64,000 nt of DNA from Providencia rettgeri (lineage in GTDB: Bacteria; Pseudomonadota; Gammaproteobacteria; Enterobacterales; Enterobacteriaceae), in assembly GCA_900455085.1 (NCBI GenBank), contig UGTZ01000001.1, positions 2,820,501 through 2,884,500 of the forward strand. The letters run 5' to 3'. The notes beneath the pieces are model-generated. The model searched no databases and had not been told where the DNA came from. It worked only from the letters and a program-made list of their open reading frames with translations. A program made the translations under genes and the position numbers. The first letter of the stretch is position 1; every line of letters begins with the position of its first letter. Shown here in pieces: positions 1 to 9,594 of the stretch.

Positions 1-324
1 GACCGTTTCTTCCTTGGTACCGACACCGCACCACATATACAATCACGTAAAGAATCTTCCTGTGGTTGTGCTGGGGTCTTTAATGCTCCCACCGCATTAG
101 CGGCTTACGCAAGTGTTTTTGAAGAGCTCGGTGCCTTGGCGCATTTCGAAGCTTTTTGTTCCCTAAATGGCCCTAAGTTCTATAACTTACCTGTGAATGA
201 AGGGACAATTACACTAACTAAAGAACAAAATATAATTTGTGAATCCATTGACTGCTGTAATGATAAATTAGTTCCTTTCTTAGCTGGGGAAGATGCATGC
301 TGGACAGTCTCTCAGGGCCAGTAA
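1..324 (+). CDS. pyrC: Dihydroorotase, C-terminal part (cut by window edge)
   Basis: This is the last 107 residues of dihydroorotase, the cytoplasmic zinc enzyme that cyclises N-carbamoyl-aspartate to dihydroorotate in pyrimidine synthesis. The frame is open from base 1 and begins DRFFLGTDTAPH, followed by the family motif KESSCGCAGVFNAP and near the end LVPFLAGED, all closely matching enterobacterial PyrC. The metal ligands and the start codon lie outside the window. A strong terminator follows 11 bases after the stop. The frame is intact as far as it can be seen. Confidence 0.96.
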   Translation, partial: DRFFLGTDTAPHIQSRKESSCGCAGVFNAPTALAAYASVFEELGALAHFEAFCSLNGPKFYNLPVNEGTITLTKEQNIICESIDCCNDKLVPFLAGEDACWTVSQGQ

Positions 325-335
325 TTTAGACACCC

Positions 336-369
336 ATGGGAAGTTCAAAATACTTCCCATTCTTTTTTT
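336..369 (+). terminator. Rho-independent terminator after pyrC
   Basis: Perfect 9-bp stem ATGGGAAGT/ACTTCCCAT with a 7-base loop, followed directly by TCTTTTTTT. Confidence 0.9.
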
Positions 370-543
370 ACAATCCTTATTATCCGTTTTATGCATTTTC
401 TGCCATTTAAACAAAAAAATGTTTTATTTACTTTCTTATTAGCAAAATCTCCTTATACTAAAAGTGGACTCATCACGAGGTCATTGCTCTTAGTCAGTTA
501 TAGATATTTATTATTTATCACGATGTTTGATTAGGAGGTTTAT

Positions 544-798
544 ATGAATAAAAAAAATGATGTCATTCAAACCCACCCAGTAGTTGGCTGGGACATCAGC
601 ACGGTCGATGATTACGACGCTATGATGTTGCGTTTGCACTACCTCCCTGAGCAAGATAACCACACAGGTGACGCTATTGTGGATAAAACCATGTGGCTAA
701 CGACTGATGTGGCAAAACAACTCATTCATATTCTCCAAGCAGGCGTAGACAAGATAGAATCAGGGGAATATGTCGAGTTTGATTTTAAAACACACTAG
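544..798 (+). CDS. bssS: Biofilm regulator BssS
   Basis: This 84-residue protein has the same length as E. coli BssS (YceP) and shares long identical stretches, such as VIQTHP, GWDISTVD, MLRLHY and LWLTTDVA-like MWLTTDVAKQ. BssS is a small cytoplasmic protein that affects biofilm formation and indole/AI-2 signalling; its biochemical mechanism is not known. The ATG follows a clear TAGGAGG ribosome site with about 6 bases of spacing. It lies just downstream of pyrC in its own transcription unit, as in E. coli, where pyrC, dinI and bssS are neighbours. A dinI gene is not present between them here. Confidence 0.93.
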   Translation: MNKKNDVIQTHPVVGWDISTVDDYDAMMLRLHYLPEQDNHTGDAIVDKTMWLTTDVAKQLIHILQAGVDKIESGEYVEFDFKTH

Positions 799-804
799 GG
801 AAAT

Positions 805-840
805 AAATGGATATTAGTAACACTAATATCCATTTAATTT
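805..840 (+). terminator. Terminator-like hairpin after bssS
   Basis: A 14-bp perfect stem (AAATGGATATTAGT and its complement) with a 3-base loop, followed by AATTTATT. A second AT-rich hairpin, GGTAATTATATA with its complement, follows at 854-882. Confidence 0.65.
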
Positions 841-1007
841 ATTCATCTACATAGGTAATTATATATCTTTATATAATTACCTTATCAATTAATTACTAAT
901 TAGCAATTTAAAATAAGAACACTATTTATTGTTTTTATTAATCCTTGGTTGACTTCACTATCAATTCCAATTTATTGTAAGGCATCTTCTTGAACAAGGA
1001 TGTTCCA

Positions 1008-1601
1008 ATGCGAATATTAGTTATTGATGAATGTTATTATACACGTCTTGGCATTACAGAATATTTGTCCAAAAATAAAAAACTCGAATTTATTAGTACA
1101 GGATGTATAAAAGAAGCTATTAGTTTTATAAAAACAAACACACCAAGCATTATACTAGTGAATTTAACGTATTATTGTAATTACTCTAATTACTGTCCTA
1201 CACTACAGAAATTATTAAGCAACACTAATAATATACGATTTTATATTTATATTAATGCCCCGTATCCACAAACAAACAATCCATTGTTATTAAAGGATAA
1301 TTATTTCATCCTATCAAAAGATATTATTATTCAAACTCTTGATAAGGTTATTCGTGACTATGAACAAATAGAGAAAATCACCAAGCTTGCTAATAACATT
1401 GATTCATCTATTTTCACAATTAAAGAACAAAATATTATTAACAACTGGATGAATGAAACACCTAATCATATTATTTCTCGAAAACTAGGAATTAGCAATA
1501 GCACTGTTTACTCACAAAAAAGACATATTACCTCTAAAGTTTTCGTCAAAAACAGAATAGAGTTATTTTTTATATATAATGTATTTAAATATTTATATTA
1601 A
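1008..1601 (+). CDS. LuxR/NarL-type transcriptional regulator
   Basis: A 197-residue protein that begins MRILVIDECYYTRLGI, as in a response-regulator receiver domain, and ends with a LuxR-type helix-turn-helix (FTIKEQNIINNWM, then ISRKLGISNSTVYSQK at about residues 145-175). A canonical phosphorylatable Asp is not obvious: the expected strand reads PSIILVNLTYY, with Asn where Asp normally sits, so control by phosphorylation is doubtful. It resembles RcsA/BglJ-like orphan regulators. I chose the ATG at 1008 over the TTG 18 bases upstream because AAGGA lies 9 bases before it. The gene is AT-rich and stands alone between bssS and trhO. Its target is unknown. Confidence 0.75.
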   Translation: MRILVIDECYYTRLGITEYLSKNKKLEFISTGCIKEAISFIKTNTPSIILVNLTYYCNYSNYCPTLQKLLSNTNNIRFYIYINAPYPQTNNPLLLKDNYFILSKDIIIQTLDKVIRDYEQIEKITKLANNIDSSIFTIKEQNIINNWMNETPNHIISRKLGISNSTVYSQKRHITSKVFVKNRIELFFIYNVFKYLY

Positions 1602-1634
1602 AAAAAAGCCCTAATTGCAGGGCTTTCTTATTAT
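1602..1634. terminator. Bidirectional terminator between the LuxR gene and trhO
   Basis: AAAGCCCT-aattgc-AGGGCTTT with an A-run on the left and a T-rich run on the right. It can serve both converging genes. Confidence 0.88.
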
Positions 1635-1649
1635 AGATAACATTAATGA

Positions 1650-2696
1650 CTAGCTATCTTTATTTAATAACCCATCGGATAAACGGTGGCGTGATTTATT
1701 AAAGATTTTATTACTGACCTCACGTCCTGCACGTCGTGCGCGTTGCTCTTGCTCAGGAAGTTTCATTTCTTCTGTACAAGACGAACTGCAGCAACCTTCA
1801 TATTTTTCTGCACAGCTAGGGCATTGGATAAACAGTAAGTGGCAACCATCATTAGCGCAATTGGTGTGTGCATCGCAAGGTACGCCACATTGGTGGCATT
1901 GTGCTAATGTGTCCTCTGTAATGCGCTCACCCATGCGGTTGTCAAAAACAAAGTTTTTCCCTTTAAACCGTAAAGGTAGGCCCTGCTCCTTCGCCTTACG
2001 TGCGTATTCAATAATCCCACCTTCAACATGGTAGACATTTTTAAAACCATTATGCAGCATATAAGCACTGGCTTTTTCACAACGGATCCCACCAGTACAA
2101 TACATCACAACATTTTTATCTTTTTGCTCTTGCAGCATTTCAACCGCCATTGGCAGTTGCTCTCTAAATGTATCTGATGGTATTTCAATCGCATTATCAA
2201 AACGCCCCACTTCATACTCATAATGATTTCGCATATCAACGAAAACAGTATTTGGGTCATCAATCATCTCATTCACTTCATGAGCTTTTAGATATTGCCC
2301 TGTATTTGCTGGGTTAAATGTTTCGTCATCAATACCATCAGCCACTACACGCTCACGGACTTTCATACGCAGCACCCAAAATGATTTACCGTCATCATCA
2401 ATCGCAATATTTAAACGTAGGTTTTCTAATGCGGGGTCTGTTGCATAAATGAGTTCGCGTAATGCGCTCACATTGGATTCAGGCACACTGATTTGTGCAT
2501 TAATGCCTTCTTTTGCAATATAAACGCGCCCAAAAACACTCAACGCTTTAAATTGTTGGTACCATTGATTGCGAAATTCGTTTGGGTCTTGGATATTAAA
2601 ATACTTGTAAAAAGAAATAGTGGTGCGCGGCTCGACCTCCGCCAACATGCGCTCTTTTAAAATTTTATTTGAAATTTGGTTATGTAACACTGGCAT
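1650..2696 (-). CDS. trhO: tRNA uridine 5-hydroxylase TrhO (YceA, rhodanese family)
   Basis: A 348-residue protein of the UPF0176/YceA family. TrhO uses O2 to form 5-hydroxyuridine at the wobble position of certain tRNAs. The order of parts fits: an N-terminal acylphosphatase-like region (IAKEGINAQISVP near residue 62), a rhodanese domain with the active-site loop YCTGGIRCEK (Cys near residue 200), and a C-terminal cysteine-rich segment with several CxxC pairs (CHQCGVPCD, CPSC, CCSSSC) likely to bind zinc. The length and frame are normal. The E. coli homologue lies next to lpxL and mdtG, both of which are also in this window. Confidence 0.95.
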   Translation of the reverse strand: MPVLHNQISNKILKERMLAEVEPRTTISFYKYFNIQDPNEFRNQWYQQFKALSVFGRVYIAKEGINAQISVPESNVSALRELIYATDPALENLRLNIAIDDDGKSFWVLRMKVRERVVADGIDDETFNPANTGQYLKAHEVNEMIDDPNTVFVDMRNHYEYEVGRFDNAIEIPSDTFREQLPMAVEMLQEQKDKNVVMYCTGGIRCEKASAYMLHNGFKNVYHVEGGIIEYARKAKEQGLPLRFKGKNFVFDNRMGERITEDTLAQCHQCGVPCDAHTNCANDGCHLLFIQCPSCAEKYEGCCSSSCTEEMKLPEQEQRARRAGREVSNKIFNKSRHRLSDGLLNKDS

Positions 2697-2914
2697 GGTG
2701 TTCTCTTTTCCTTTGTAACTAGTTAATATTTAAAGCTTAAAATCATATAGTGTCCACGAAATGTCCACATCTGATTATTATCAAATATTATCGCTGTTAT
2801 TTTGTTAATAAAAAACCCTTTATTTGAAAGGTTATTGTGATAGAAGTATTAACGACTCGTTTTAAGTTGATTTTTAAATCATTCCGAAATATTTTTCTTT
2901 TTAGTTTGCAGTTC

Positions 2915-2932
2915 GTTATGTTATAACATTTA
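2915..2932. promoter_or_regulatory. Putative Zur box upstream of zevAB
   Basis: GTTATGTTATAACATTTA contains the perfect 12-bp palindrome ATGTTATAACAT (2918-2929), which matches the gammaproteobacterial Zur operator core. It sits 27 bases before the zevA start. Repression by zinc-loaded Zur is inferred and fits the presumed zinc-uptake role of the genes. Confidence 0.7.
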
Positions 2933-2958
2933 TTTGATAAGCCAATTTAGCTGACTGA

Positions 2959-3595
2959 ATGATGCGATTTTTTCCTTTCTATTTTTTATTTCTGTTCATA
3001 GTTGCTCCACTAGTAGCGGCACACCCTCACAGTTTTATTGAGATGCAAATTTCCCTTGAAAATAAACAAGATAAATACACAGGGATTAGCTATGTTTGGA
3101 AAATGGACCCCATGACATCAGCGGATATTGCCTATGAATTAAAAGGCATTAAACCGGATGATCCTCGTTGGAAACAGCAAGAAGCTATTATTATGGCAAA
3201 TGTGTTTGGTGCAAGATTATTTCACTGATTTTTATTATCAGGGGAAGAAAGTGAGCTTTAAACGAATTCCAGATAGCTACCATTTAGAAAAAGATGGCTT
3301 TTCTTTAGTTTTCTTCTTTACCGCTTCATTTATGCAACCCCTGCCTATAGCAGGTTCCCATGTGGAAATTCAAACTTATGACCCAACTTTCTATGTCAGT
3401 ATGACTTACCAAAATAAACAACAAATTAACCTACCGTTGGATATTGCTGCAAATTGCCAGATGGAATTACAAGAAGCAAATGTGACCGATTCAATGCGCG
3501 CCTACGCTTTCTCTTTAGACAAAAGTGATAATCCAGAAGAGGATTTAGCACTTGGCAAACAGTTTGCACAACGGGTTGATATACAATGTCCATAA
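2959..3595 (+). pseudogene. zevA: ZevA-like periplasmic DUF1007 protein, frameshifted
   Basis: The first frame (from 2959) encodes a hydrophobic signal peptide ending VAPLVAA, then HPHSFIEM, the histidine-containing start typical of mature DUF1007 proteins. That frame stops at 3228. The rest (YFTDFYYQGKKVSF onward to 3595) continues in another frame, with the break near 3206-3216. DUF1007 proteins are encoded beside NicO-family permeases; in Haemophilus influenzae the pair ZevA/ZevB is needed for zinc acquisition. The reading frame after the break is fully open and ends overlapping zevB, so one base change restores a protein of about 212 residues. It could be a recent mutation or a sequencing error. 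Confidence 0.75.
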
Positions 3596-4593
3596 TGCCT
3601 TTACGTACGCAAAAATTAATAATTACTGCGCTGTTTGTGGGACTTATTACCTATGTCACTTGGCAGCTATACATTCACTGGGGATCATGGTTACAACTTA
3701 GCCTAGCTTGGCAAAAACAGTTAAACCAAGGGTTATCTTACTTATTGCAAGAAACCACCTCTCGCCCATGGTATGCAGGTGGGTTACTGGTGATTGCCAG
3801 CTTTGCTTATGGTTTTTTGCATGCCCTTGGACCGGGTCATGGCAAATTAATTATTACCACCTATATTGCCACCCAAGCGACTCATTTAAAGCAGAGTGTT
3901 ATCATTAGCTTACTAGCATCACTCTTACAAGGGCTTGTTGCGATTACTTTAGTTTCCTTAGTATTGATCCTATTCCAACTCTCTACTAAACATCTCAACC
4001 AAGCCAGTTTATATGCAGAACAAATCAGTTATCTATTTGTTATTTTACTGGGTAGCTATTTATGTCTCAGCGCATTACGTCGTGGCTGGTTAATCCGCAA
4101 ATCAAAATACTTAACCCCACTCACGATAAAAAGCATTCAGCCATTGAATTCTTCAACGAAAGCAATAATTAAAACAAAAGCCCATAGCCACTCGGACAGC
4201 TGTGGTTGTGGCCACCAACACGTTATCCAGTCTCATCAATTGCAATCCAGTTTTAAAAGTAAACTATTGATCATTCTATCAATGGGGATTCGTCCTTGTT
4301 CTGGAGCAATTCTCGTATTGCTGTTTTCTTATGTGATAGAAGTATATACATGGGGGGTTATCGCTGCCTTAGCAATGGCAATGGGTACTGCATTAACCAT
4401 TTGTTTAATTGCCATTTTTGTTCATTTAATGCGTGATAATGCGGTTCGCGTATCACAATTAAAAGGAAAGTCATTTTCCCCTTATTGGGCAATCTCACTA
4501 AAAATTTTGGCAGGTATTTTATTTATTTTGATGGGTGTTTTGATGCTTCAAAGCATCGGTTTGGAACAATCGGTTTCCCCACTGTTGCGATAA
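3586..4593 (+). CDS. zevB: NicO-family metal permease, ZevB-like
   Basis: A 335-residue inner-membrane protein with about six transmembrane segments. It has the NicO/RcnA-type motif HALGPGHGK (near residue 80) and the second signature GIRPCSGAI (near residue 235). Between them is a histidine/cysteine-rich cytoplasmic loop (HSHSDSCGCGHQH) that probably binds metal. The start overlaps the end of zevA by 10 bases, so the two are translated together. With the Zur-like operator upstream, zinc is the likely substrate; nickel or cobalt export (RcnA-like) is the alternative for this fold. Confidence 0.82.
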   Translation: MSIMPLRTQKLIITALFVGLITYVTWQLYIHWGSWLQLSLAWQKQLNQGLSYLLQETTSRPWYAGGLLVIASFAYGFLHALGPGHGKLIITTYIATQATHLKQSVIISLLASLLQGLVAITLVSLVLILFQLSTKHLNQASLYAEQISYLFVILLGSYLCLSALRRGWLIRKSKYLTPLTIKSIQPLNSSTKAIIKTKAHSHSDSCGCGHQHVIQSHQLQSSFKSKLLIILSMGIRPCSGAILVLLFSYVIEVYTWGVIAALAMAMGTALTICLIAIFVHLMRDNAVRVSQLKGKSFSPYWAISLKILAGILFILMGVLMLQSIGLEQSVSPLLR

Positions 4594-4605
4594 ACCATTA
4601 AAAAA

Positions 4606-4623
4606 GGGAGGGCTCCCCCTCCC
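4606..4623 (-). terminator. Terminator for the ttrBCA operon
   Basis: GGGAGGG and CCCTCCC form a 7-bp G/C stem. On the minus strand the stem is followed by TTTTTT. It lies about 140 bases past the ttrA stop. Confidence 0.7.
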
Positions 4624-4640
4624 AGGCATTTGCCGAAGTC

Positions 4641-4665
4641 ACGGTGTGGTAGCACACCGTTTTAT
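4641..4665 (+). terminator. Terminator candidate after zevB
   Basis: ACGGTGTG-gtag-CACACCGT followed by TTTAT on the plus strand. The T-run is short. Confidence 0.55.
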
Positions 4666-4761
4666 GCGCAATGTCAACTGCTTACTACATATTGCCAACA
4701 ACCAGATGGTTAATAATGAAGCTATGCAGGTCCCCATCACTAACCATCCTTACTACTTCGT

Positions 4762-7700
4762 TTAACCAATTAACTCAATGCGAGCAGGTAATCCTTGGCG
4801 TACCGATGCCCCCGAAACCCAGTCTAACCACGTGTTGGCGACTTCACGTGTTGGGTCAGCAAACCCAAGGTCATTTAAGTTAATTCCTGAACCATTTGCC
4901 TCATTCATTGGCATTGGTTGGCCATCCAGATAATGCTGTTTCGCCCCCATTTCGGTGTGCCCATAACCATGCTCAATCGCAAGTACCCCAGGCATTACAC
5001 CATCAAGAACACTCACTTGGGCTTCAGCATGGCCACCCGGTGTGGTGATCCGGATCAAATCGCCATGTTTGACACCCATTTTTGCTGCATCATCGGGATG
5101 CAAAGCAACAAGATTCGTTGGTTTCACATGGCGTAGACGTTCAATGACTGTCGTTGAACTGCTCATGACATGGGATTTAAATGACATCAGTTTCAACGGC
5201 CACTCTTGTTCTGGGAATACCGTATTCACATCATCGCCATTTGCCATACGTGGTGGATAGTAAGTTGGGCAACCACTATAACGCTCACCCGTTATGGCAT
5301 GTCGATTGATTGCCACCGTTGGATTCCAGATTTGTAAGCCTTTTTTCCATTGAGGGCCTGTTGCATCGCCATCCCATGCTTTTTCATACGGAGCAAAACG
5401 GCCTCCTCTTGTGAAAATATAGGCAACACGGCGAACTTCTTCTGGTTTTAACGTACGCGTAATCGCTGGTAAAATGCGCTCCACGCCACTGATTTGGATA
5501 TCTTCTGTTGCGGCTTCAGGAACTGGTTTTTCCCCTAGCCATGCCATATTTGCAGCAACTCTTAAGTAATAGTCTTCAGCTGTATTGAGTGAATGCATGT
5601 TGCCATCCATATCTTCAATCACGTTATCACCAAAGCCCGGTAAATTAAGTTCTTTTGCTACAGCGATACAAAAACTCTCCATCGAAACTGGCTGGCCATC
5701 TGCTGTTTTAGCCGTGCGTGACTCAACAATCGGCCAACGTGCCGTACTGGCTTTGACCTGCACACCAGACCATGGTGCACTGAACCCCCAACTTTCGAAA
5801 TTATGGGTATCCGGCACAATGTAATCTGCCAATGCCGTGGTTTCATTCATAAAGGCATCAATACCTATAATCAGCGGCAAGTGTTTAGGGTCCTTCAGTT
5901 TTTCTTCCATCACCTGACGAATACCTGCGATACCATATACAGGGTTAGTCATATTGGTGATCCACGCTTTCAGTGCATAAGGATACCCCATCAAGGCGGA
6001 TGCTAACTGTTCTGTTAGTTGACCTTTGGCAAACGGGTACCAAGGGGCTTTTGCAGGATATGGGTTCTCACCTGCCGCCTGACGCGCTTTGAATTCATCT
6101 GATTTTTCATACACTTCATTGCTACGTGATAACACCACACCTTTAGGTTTCACTTTACCTTTATAGCTGGCAATTTTGTAACGTGGCCCATCGTTTTCTC
6201 CGTTGAATTTACCACCACCAACAGAAACACCGCCTTTCAAGTTTAAGTTACCAATCAATGCGTTAAGCATGATAACTGACCATGCAGTGTAGAAACCATT
6301 ACCGCCCATCATACCGCCATGGGAAATAACTGCGGCTTTTCTATCATAAGACGTTAATGCTTTACCCAGTGATTCAATGGTTTTTACTGGGACATGACAG
6401 CGCTGGCTATATTCTTCCAAAGTCATGCGATTTGCGGCTTCTTTAAGACACTGGAAGCTGGATTTAACCGTCACTTCACTGCCATCGTGCAAAGTCACTT
6501 GGCGTGTCACAAACAATTCAGCAGTTGGAACTTCGTTTGCCAGTTTTAATTCGCCAGAGGCATCTTGTACTAAATAGGCTTTCTCATCGTCACCTTCTCC
6601 TGTGATATAAGAAGAAATTAACAATTTGCCAGCTAATGGGTGGTTATCATCCGTAATGACTAAATGTGTTGAGTTAGTCCAGCTTTTCTCCCCCATCGCT
6701 TCCATGGATTTTTCACTTGGCACACTGAGGTATTTGGCATTGTAACGCTCATTTTCAATGATCCAACTGATCATCCCCATCACTAACGCAGCGTCAGTAC
6801 CCGGCTGTACTGGGACCCAGTGGCCGTGGTCATTTGCTAAAGTCGTTGTTAATGGTAATGCAGGCGAAACCACCACATAGTTAAATGAATCACGTAAACG
6901 CGCAGTCGCCAATTGACGGCCTTGGCGCTTAAATGGGTTACCTGATTGCGCAGGCGATGTGCCTAAGAACAGTGCGAAACGAACATTATCCCAATCGGGT
7001 TTGACGTGGGCGTTTTTGTCCAAATCATCCATCAATGCACCGGAACCGGCACGATAAGCCAATCCACAATACGAACCGTGAGCTCCAAAGTTTTTACTAC
7101 CAAAGGCATTTTGTGCAAAGCGACGGATAAAACCATCACGGCCGTCGTCACCTGCATTGGTCACTAATAATTGGTTGGCTTTTGGTCCCAGTTTTGGTTG
7201 GGATGGGTCTAAAGGCGTTTCTAAGTCACGGATCGCCCGTAAGCCATCCACATGCCCTTCACCAAATAAATCGCCCCCTTCAACCACTTCTTTTATTAAT
7301 TGTTCAAAACTGATGCGCTCCCATTTACCTTCCCCGCGTTTGCCAACACGTTTCATCGGTTCGAGAATACGCAATGGGCTTGTTAAGCCTTCCATTAACG
7401 TCGCACCTCGAGCACAGGCAGTCGAACGGTGTTCAAGGCCTGATTCCCCACTCATTTTGTTAAATGCCATTTTCAGCGGCATGCCATACGGAAAATGCTC
7501 TTCATGAGATAGTGGATGATAAGGGTTCCCCGCAATACGCAATACTTCATTTTTCGCTGTATCAACGCGAGCACGAATACCACACTGAGTCCAACAACCA
7601 AAACATTGCGTCATCGCAACCACTTGTTCTGGGTTTTCTTGCCAACCTTTCAGTGCCTGTCCTTCAGGACGTAAAGAGTTACCATTGAGCCTATCAAGAG

Positions 7701-7836
7701 TGACTTTACCTGACGTACCATTAACCAGACCATCGACTGCACGTTTGGCCACATCACGGTAGCTTGCACCAAATAATGCGATACCACCGACAACCAAACT
7801 ACCTTTAAGCCATTGACGTCTTGAGAATTTAGCCAT
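4762..7836 (-). CDS. ttrA: Tetrathionate reductase catalytic subunit TtrA
   Basis: A 1,024-residue molybdopterin oxidoreductase that reduces tetrathionate to thiosulfate outside the cytoplasmic membrane during anaerobic respiration. The N-terminus carries a twin-arginine signal (SRRQWLKG followed by a hydrophobic stretch), so it is exported folded. The cluster region CFGCWTQCGIRARV (near residue 80) fits a [4Fe-4S] binding site, and the C-terminal third contains the cofactor-binding segments around HPDDAAKMGVKHGDLIRIT. I chose the ATG at 7836 because it follows AGGAGAG and is directly before the Tat motif; a 14-residue upstream extension is not needed. It overlaps the ttrC stop by 8 bases and is the last gene of ttrBCA. 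Confidence 0.96.
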   Translation of the reverse strand: MAKFSRRQWLKGSLVVGGIALFGASYRDVAKRAVDGLVNGTSGKVTLDRLNGNSLRPEGQALKGWQENPEQVVAMTQCFGCWTQCGIRARVDTAKNEVLRIAGNPYHPLSHEEHFPYGMPLKMAFNKMSGESGLEHRSTACARGATLMEGLTSPLRILEPMKRVGKRGEGKWERISFEQLIKEVVEGGDLFGEGHVDGLRAIRDLETPLDPSQPKLGPKANQLLVTNAGDDGRDGFIRRFAQNAFGSKNFGAHGSYCGLAYRAGSGALMDDLDKNAHVKPDWDNVRFALFLGTSPAQSGNPFKRQGRQLATARLRDSFNYVVVSPALPLTTTLANDHGHWVPVQPGTDAALVMGMISWIIENERYNAKYLSVPSEKSMEAMGEKSWTNSTHLVITDDNHPLAGKLLISSYITGEGDDEKAYLVQDASGELKLANEVPTAELFVTRQVTLHDGSEVTVKSSFQCLKEAANRMTLEEYSQRCHVPVKTIESLGKALTSYDRKAAVISHGGMMGGNGFYTAWSVIMLNALIGNLNLKGGVSVGGGKFNGENDGPRYKIASYKGKVKPKGVVLSRSNEVYEKSDEFKARQAAGENPYPAKAPWYPFAKGQLTEQLASALMGYPYALKAWITNMTNPVYGIAGIRQVMEEKLKDPKHLPLIIGIDAFMNETTALADYIVPDTHNFESWGFSAPWSGVQVKASTARWPIVESRTAKTADGQPVSMESFCIAVAKELNLPGFGDNVIEDMDGNMHSLNTAEDYYLRVAANMAWLGEKPVPEAATEDIQISGVERILPAITRTLKPEEVRRVAYIFTRGGRFAPYEKAWDGDATGPQWKKGLQIWNPTVAINRHAITGERYSGCPTYYPPRMANGDDVNTVFPEQEWPLKLMSFKSHVMSSSTTVIERLRHVKPTNLVALHPDDAAKMGVKHGDLIRITTPGGHAEAQVSVLDGVMPGVLAIEHGYGHTEMGAKQHYLDGQPMPMNEANGSGINLNDLGFADPTREVANTWLDWVSGASVRQGLPARIELIG

Positions 7837-8857
7837 GTTGCACTCTCCTCGCAAACCAGCGAACACCTTCACGAACAATAATTGTTAATGCAATCCATAA
7901 ACCGAATGTGCCGACAATTGCCAGTAATCCGTCTGTTCCCAATGGGAAATGGTATGGGTTAGCGATAATGTTATATTTTGGTACCGCTTGAACTTCCATC
8001 AGGAAAATCCAACGTATCGTCCAAGCAAAAGCCATTGAAATTAAAGCGAGAACAGTGATATATGCAACCGAGCGATTCGCTTTTAAATTACTGACGGACA
8101 TCGCAAAAGTGATTACCCACAATGCACAAATTCCCATCAACATCCACCACCCAGGACTTGCTGTATCTAACTGTTGACGTACTGCAATACCTGAGGTGGT
8201 ATCACCTGAGAGCCATAGCGCAAAACAAACGGCGAACAGCAATAATGTCACAACTTGGAAGCGTGCTAAGCGGTTTTGATATTGAGGTTCACGGCGTGCT
8301 CCTAAGTTAATCAATGCAGGTAATACTTGTAGCGCACTGAGGAACATCAATACTGGTATCCACCAGCTATACCAAATTGGGCGAGCATTTAATACTGAGG
8401 CTTCACGGCCGGTATATAACAATAATCCTATCGCTGAAAGTGCAGCCAACAACGCCACCCAACGTGTTGCTTTAAACTCTTTTTTCCAAATCAGTTTCAC
8501 CACTAATGCGACAAAATATAAACCAATAAATGTAGTGAATAATGGCAGTAACACAGACCCCCACCACATCCAAGACCATATTGTTGGATGCGCGTAGAAA
8601 TGCCATACCCTTGCGGTTTGGTGTAAATCTGCGGTTAATGCTAATGGAGCGGTAATACCCATCGTGATAGCAATAAATACTGCAATCATCTCTAAGCGAC
8701 TGTTTTCAGGTTTATTTCTCCAATGAAGATAACAAGCGTACAGTACCGCGCAAGCAGCAATTCCTATGAAGAAGAAATATTGTACCGCCCAAGGAAGCCA
8801 AAAGAATTCTTGTGGCTGAGCCATGACTTCTGAAATATAAGTTACTTGGCCATTCAT
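7829..8857 (-). CDS. ttrC: Tetrathionate reductase membrane subunit TtrC
   Basis: A 342-residue integral membrane protein of the NrfD/PsrC type, with about nine hydrophobic segments from residue 20 onward. It oxidises quinol and passes electrons to TtrB and then TtrA. The start at 8857 (MNGQVTYISEV) follows AGGAGGTGTTCTG and overlaps the ttrB stop by one base (TGATG), a typical coupled arrangement. An ATG 18 bases upstream is less likely because it lies within ttrB and lacks this ribosome site. Confidence 0.94.
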   Translation of the reverse strand: MNGQVTYISEVMAQPQEFFWLPWAVQYFFFIGIAACAVLYACYLHWRNKPENSRLEMIAVFIAITMGITAPLALTADLHQTARVWHFYAHPTIWSWMWWGSVLLPLFTTFIGLYFVALVVKLIWKKEFKATRWVALLAALSAIGLLLYTGREASVLNARPIWYSWWIPVLMFLSALQVLPALINLGARREPQYQNRLARFQVVTLLLFAVCFALWLSGDTTSGIAVRQQLDTASPGWWMLMGICALWVITFAMSVSNLKANRSVAYITVLALISMAFAWTIRWIFLMEVQAVPKYNIIANPYHFPLGTDGLLAIVGTFGLWIALTIIVREGVRWFARRVQHG

Positions 8858-9594
8858 CAGAACACCTCCTGCCATAATGCGGGCTGCCCTTTGCCTTGTA
8901 GCGGCTGCACGAATGCGTCATCTAAACCGATATAGAAAACTTGAGGTAATGTGCCATTTTCCGGTTTGAGGACTTTGATTTCAGCTTCGTGCTCTGTCAG
9001 CATTTTACGAATAGTACTGTTCGGGTCTTTTAAATCCCCAATAATGCGTGCGCCCCCCACACAAGATTCAACACAAGCTGGCAATAACCCCACTTCTAAG
9101 CGATGAGCGCAAAATGTGCATTTATCGGCGGTTTGCGTAGAGTGGTTGATAAAGCGAGCATCGTATGGGCACGCTTGTACGCAGTAAGCACAACCAACAC
9201 AGCGTTCGTTATCAACGACAACAATGCCGTCTTCACGTTGGAAAGTCGCTTGAACTGGACATACCGGTACACAAGGAGGGTTATCACAGTGGTTACATAG
9301 GCGAGGTAATAATACGTTGGTAAAACCTTCTTCGCCCTTCACTGCAACTTGATATTGATTCACTGTCGTTCTAAATTGGCCTTGTGGGGTTTGGTTTTCA
9401 ACCGAGCAGCTTACTGTGCAAGATTGGCAACCAATACAACGACGTAAATCAATCAACATTCCATAACGTTTTTCTGGGTTGCCTTCTCGGCGTGTCGGGG
9501 AAAAACTGAGCCCAGCTTCTGCGATAGGAATTAACGAAGCTCCCGCAGTCACCGCCCCAATTTGTTGTAGAAATTTTCGTTTACTCAGATCCAT
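8857..9594 (-). CDS. ttrB: Tetrathionate reductase iron-sulfur subunit TtrB
   Basis: A 245-residue ferredoxin-like subunit with four cysteine clusters: CIGCQSCTVSC, CNHCDNPPCVPVC, CVGCAYCVQAC and CTFCAHRL..CVESC. Together these bind four [4Fe-4S] clusters carrying electrons from TtrC to TtrA. The N-terminus MDLSKRKFLQQ followed by a hydrophobic stretch is a Tat-like signal (SKRKF in place of RR). This start matches Salmonella TtrB and follows CTGGAG; an upstream ATG at 9615 is rejected. It is the first gene of ttrBCA and is divergent from ttrS. Confidence 0.95.
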   Translation of the reverse strand: MDLSKRKFLQQIGAVTAGASLIPIAEAGLSFSPTRREGNPEKRYGMLIDLRRCIGCQSCTVSCSVENQTPQGQFRTTVNQYQVAVKGEEGFTNVLLPRLCNHCDNPPCVPVCPVQATFQREDGIVVVDNERCVGCAYCVQACPYDARFINHSTQTADKCTFCAHRLEVGLLPACVESCVGGARIIGDLKDPNSTIRKMLTEHEAEIKVLKPENGTLPQVFYIGLDDAFVQPLQGKGQPALWQEVF

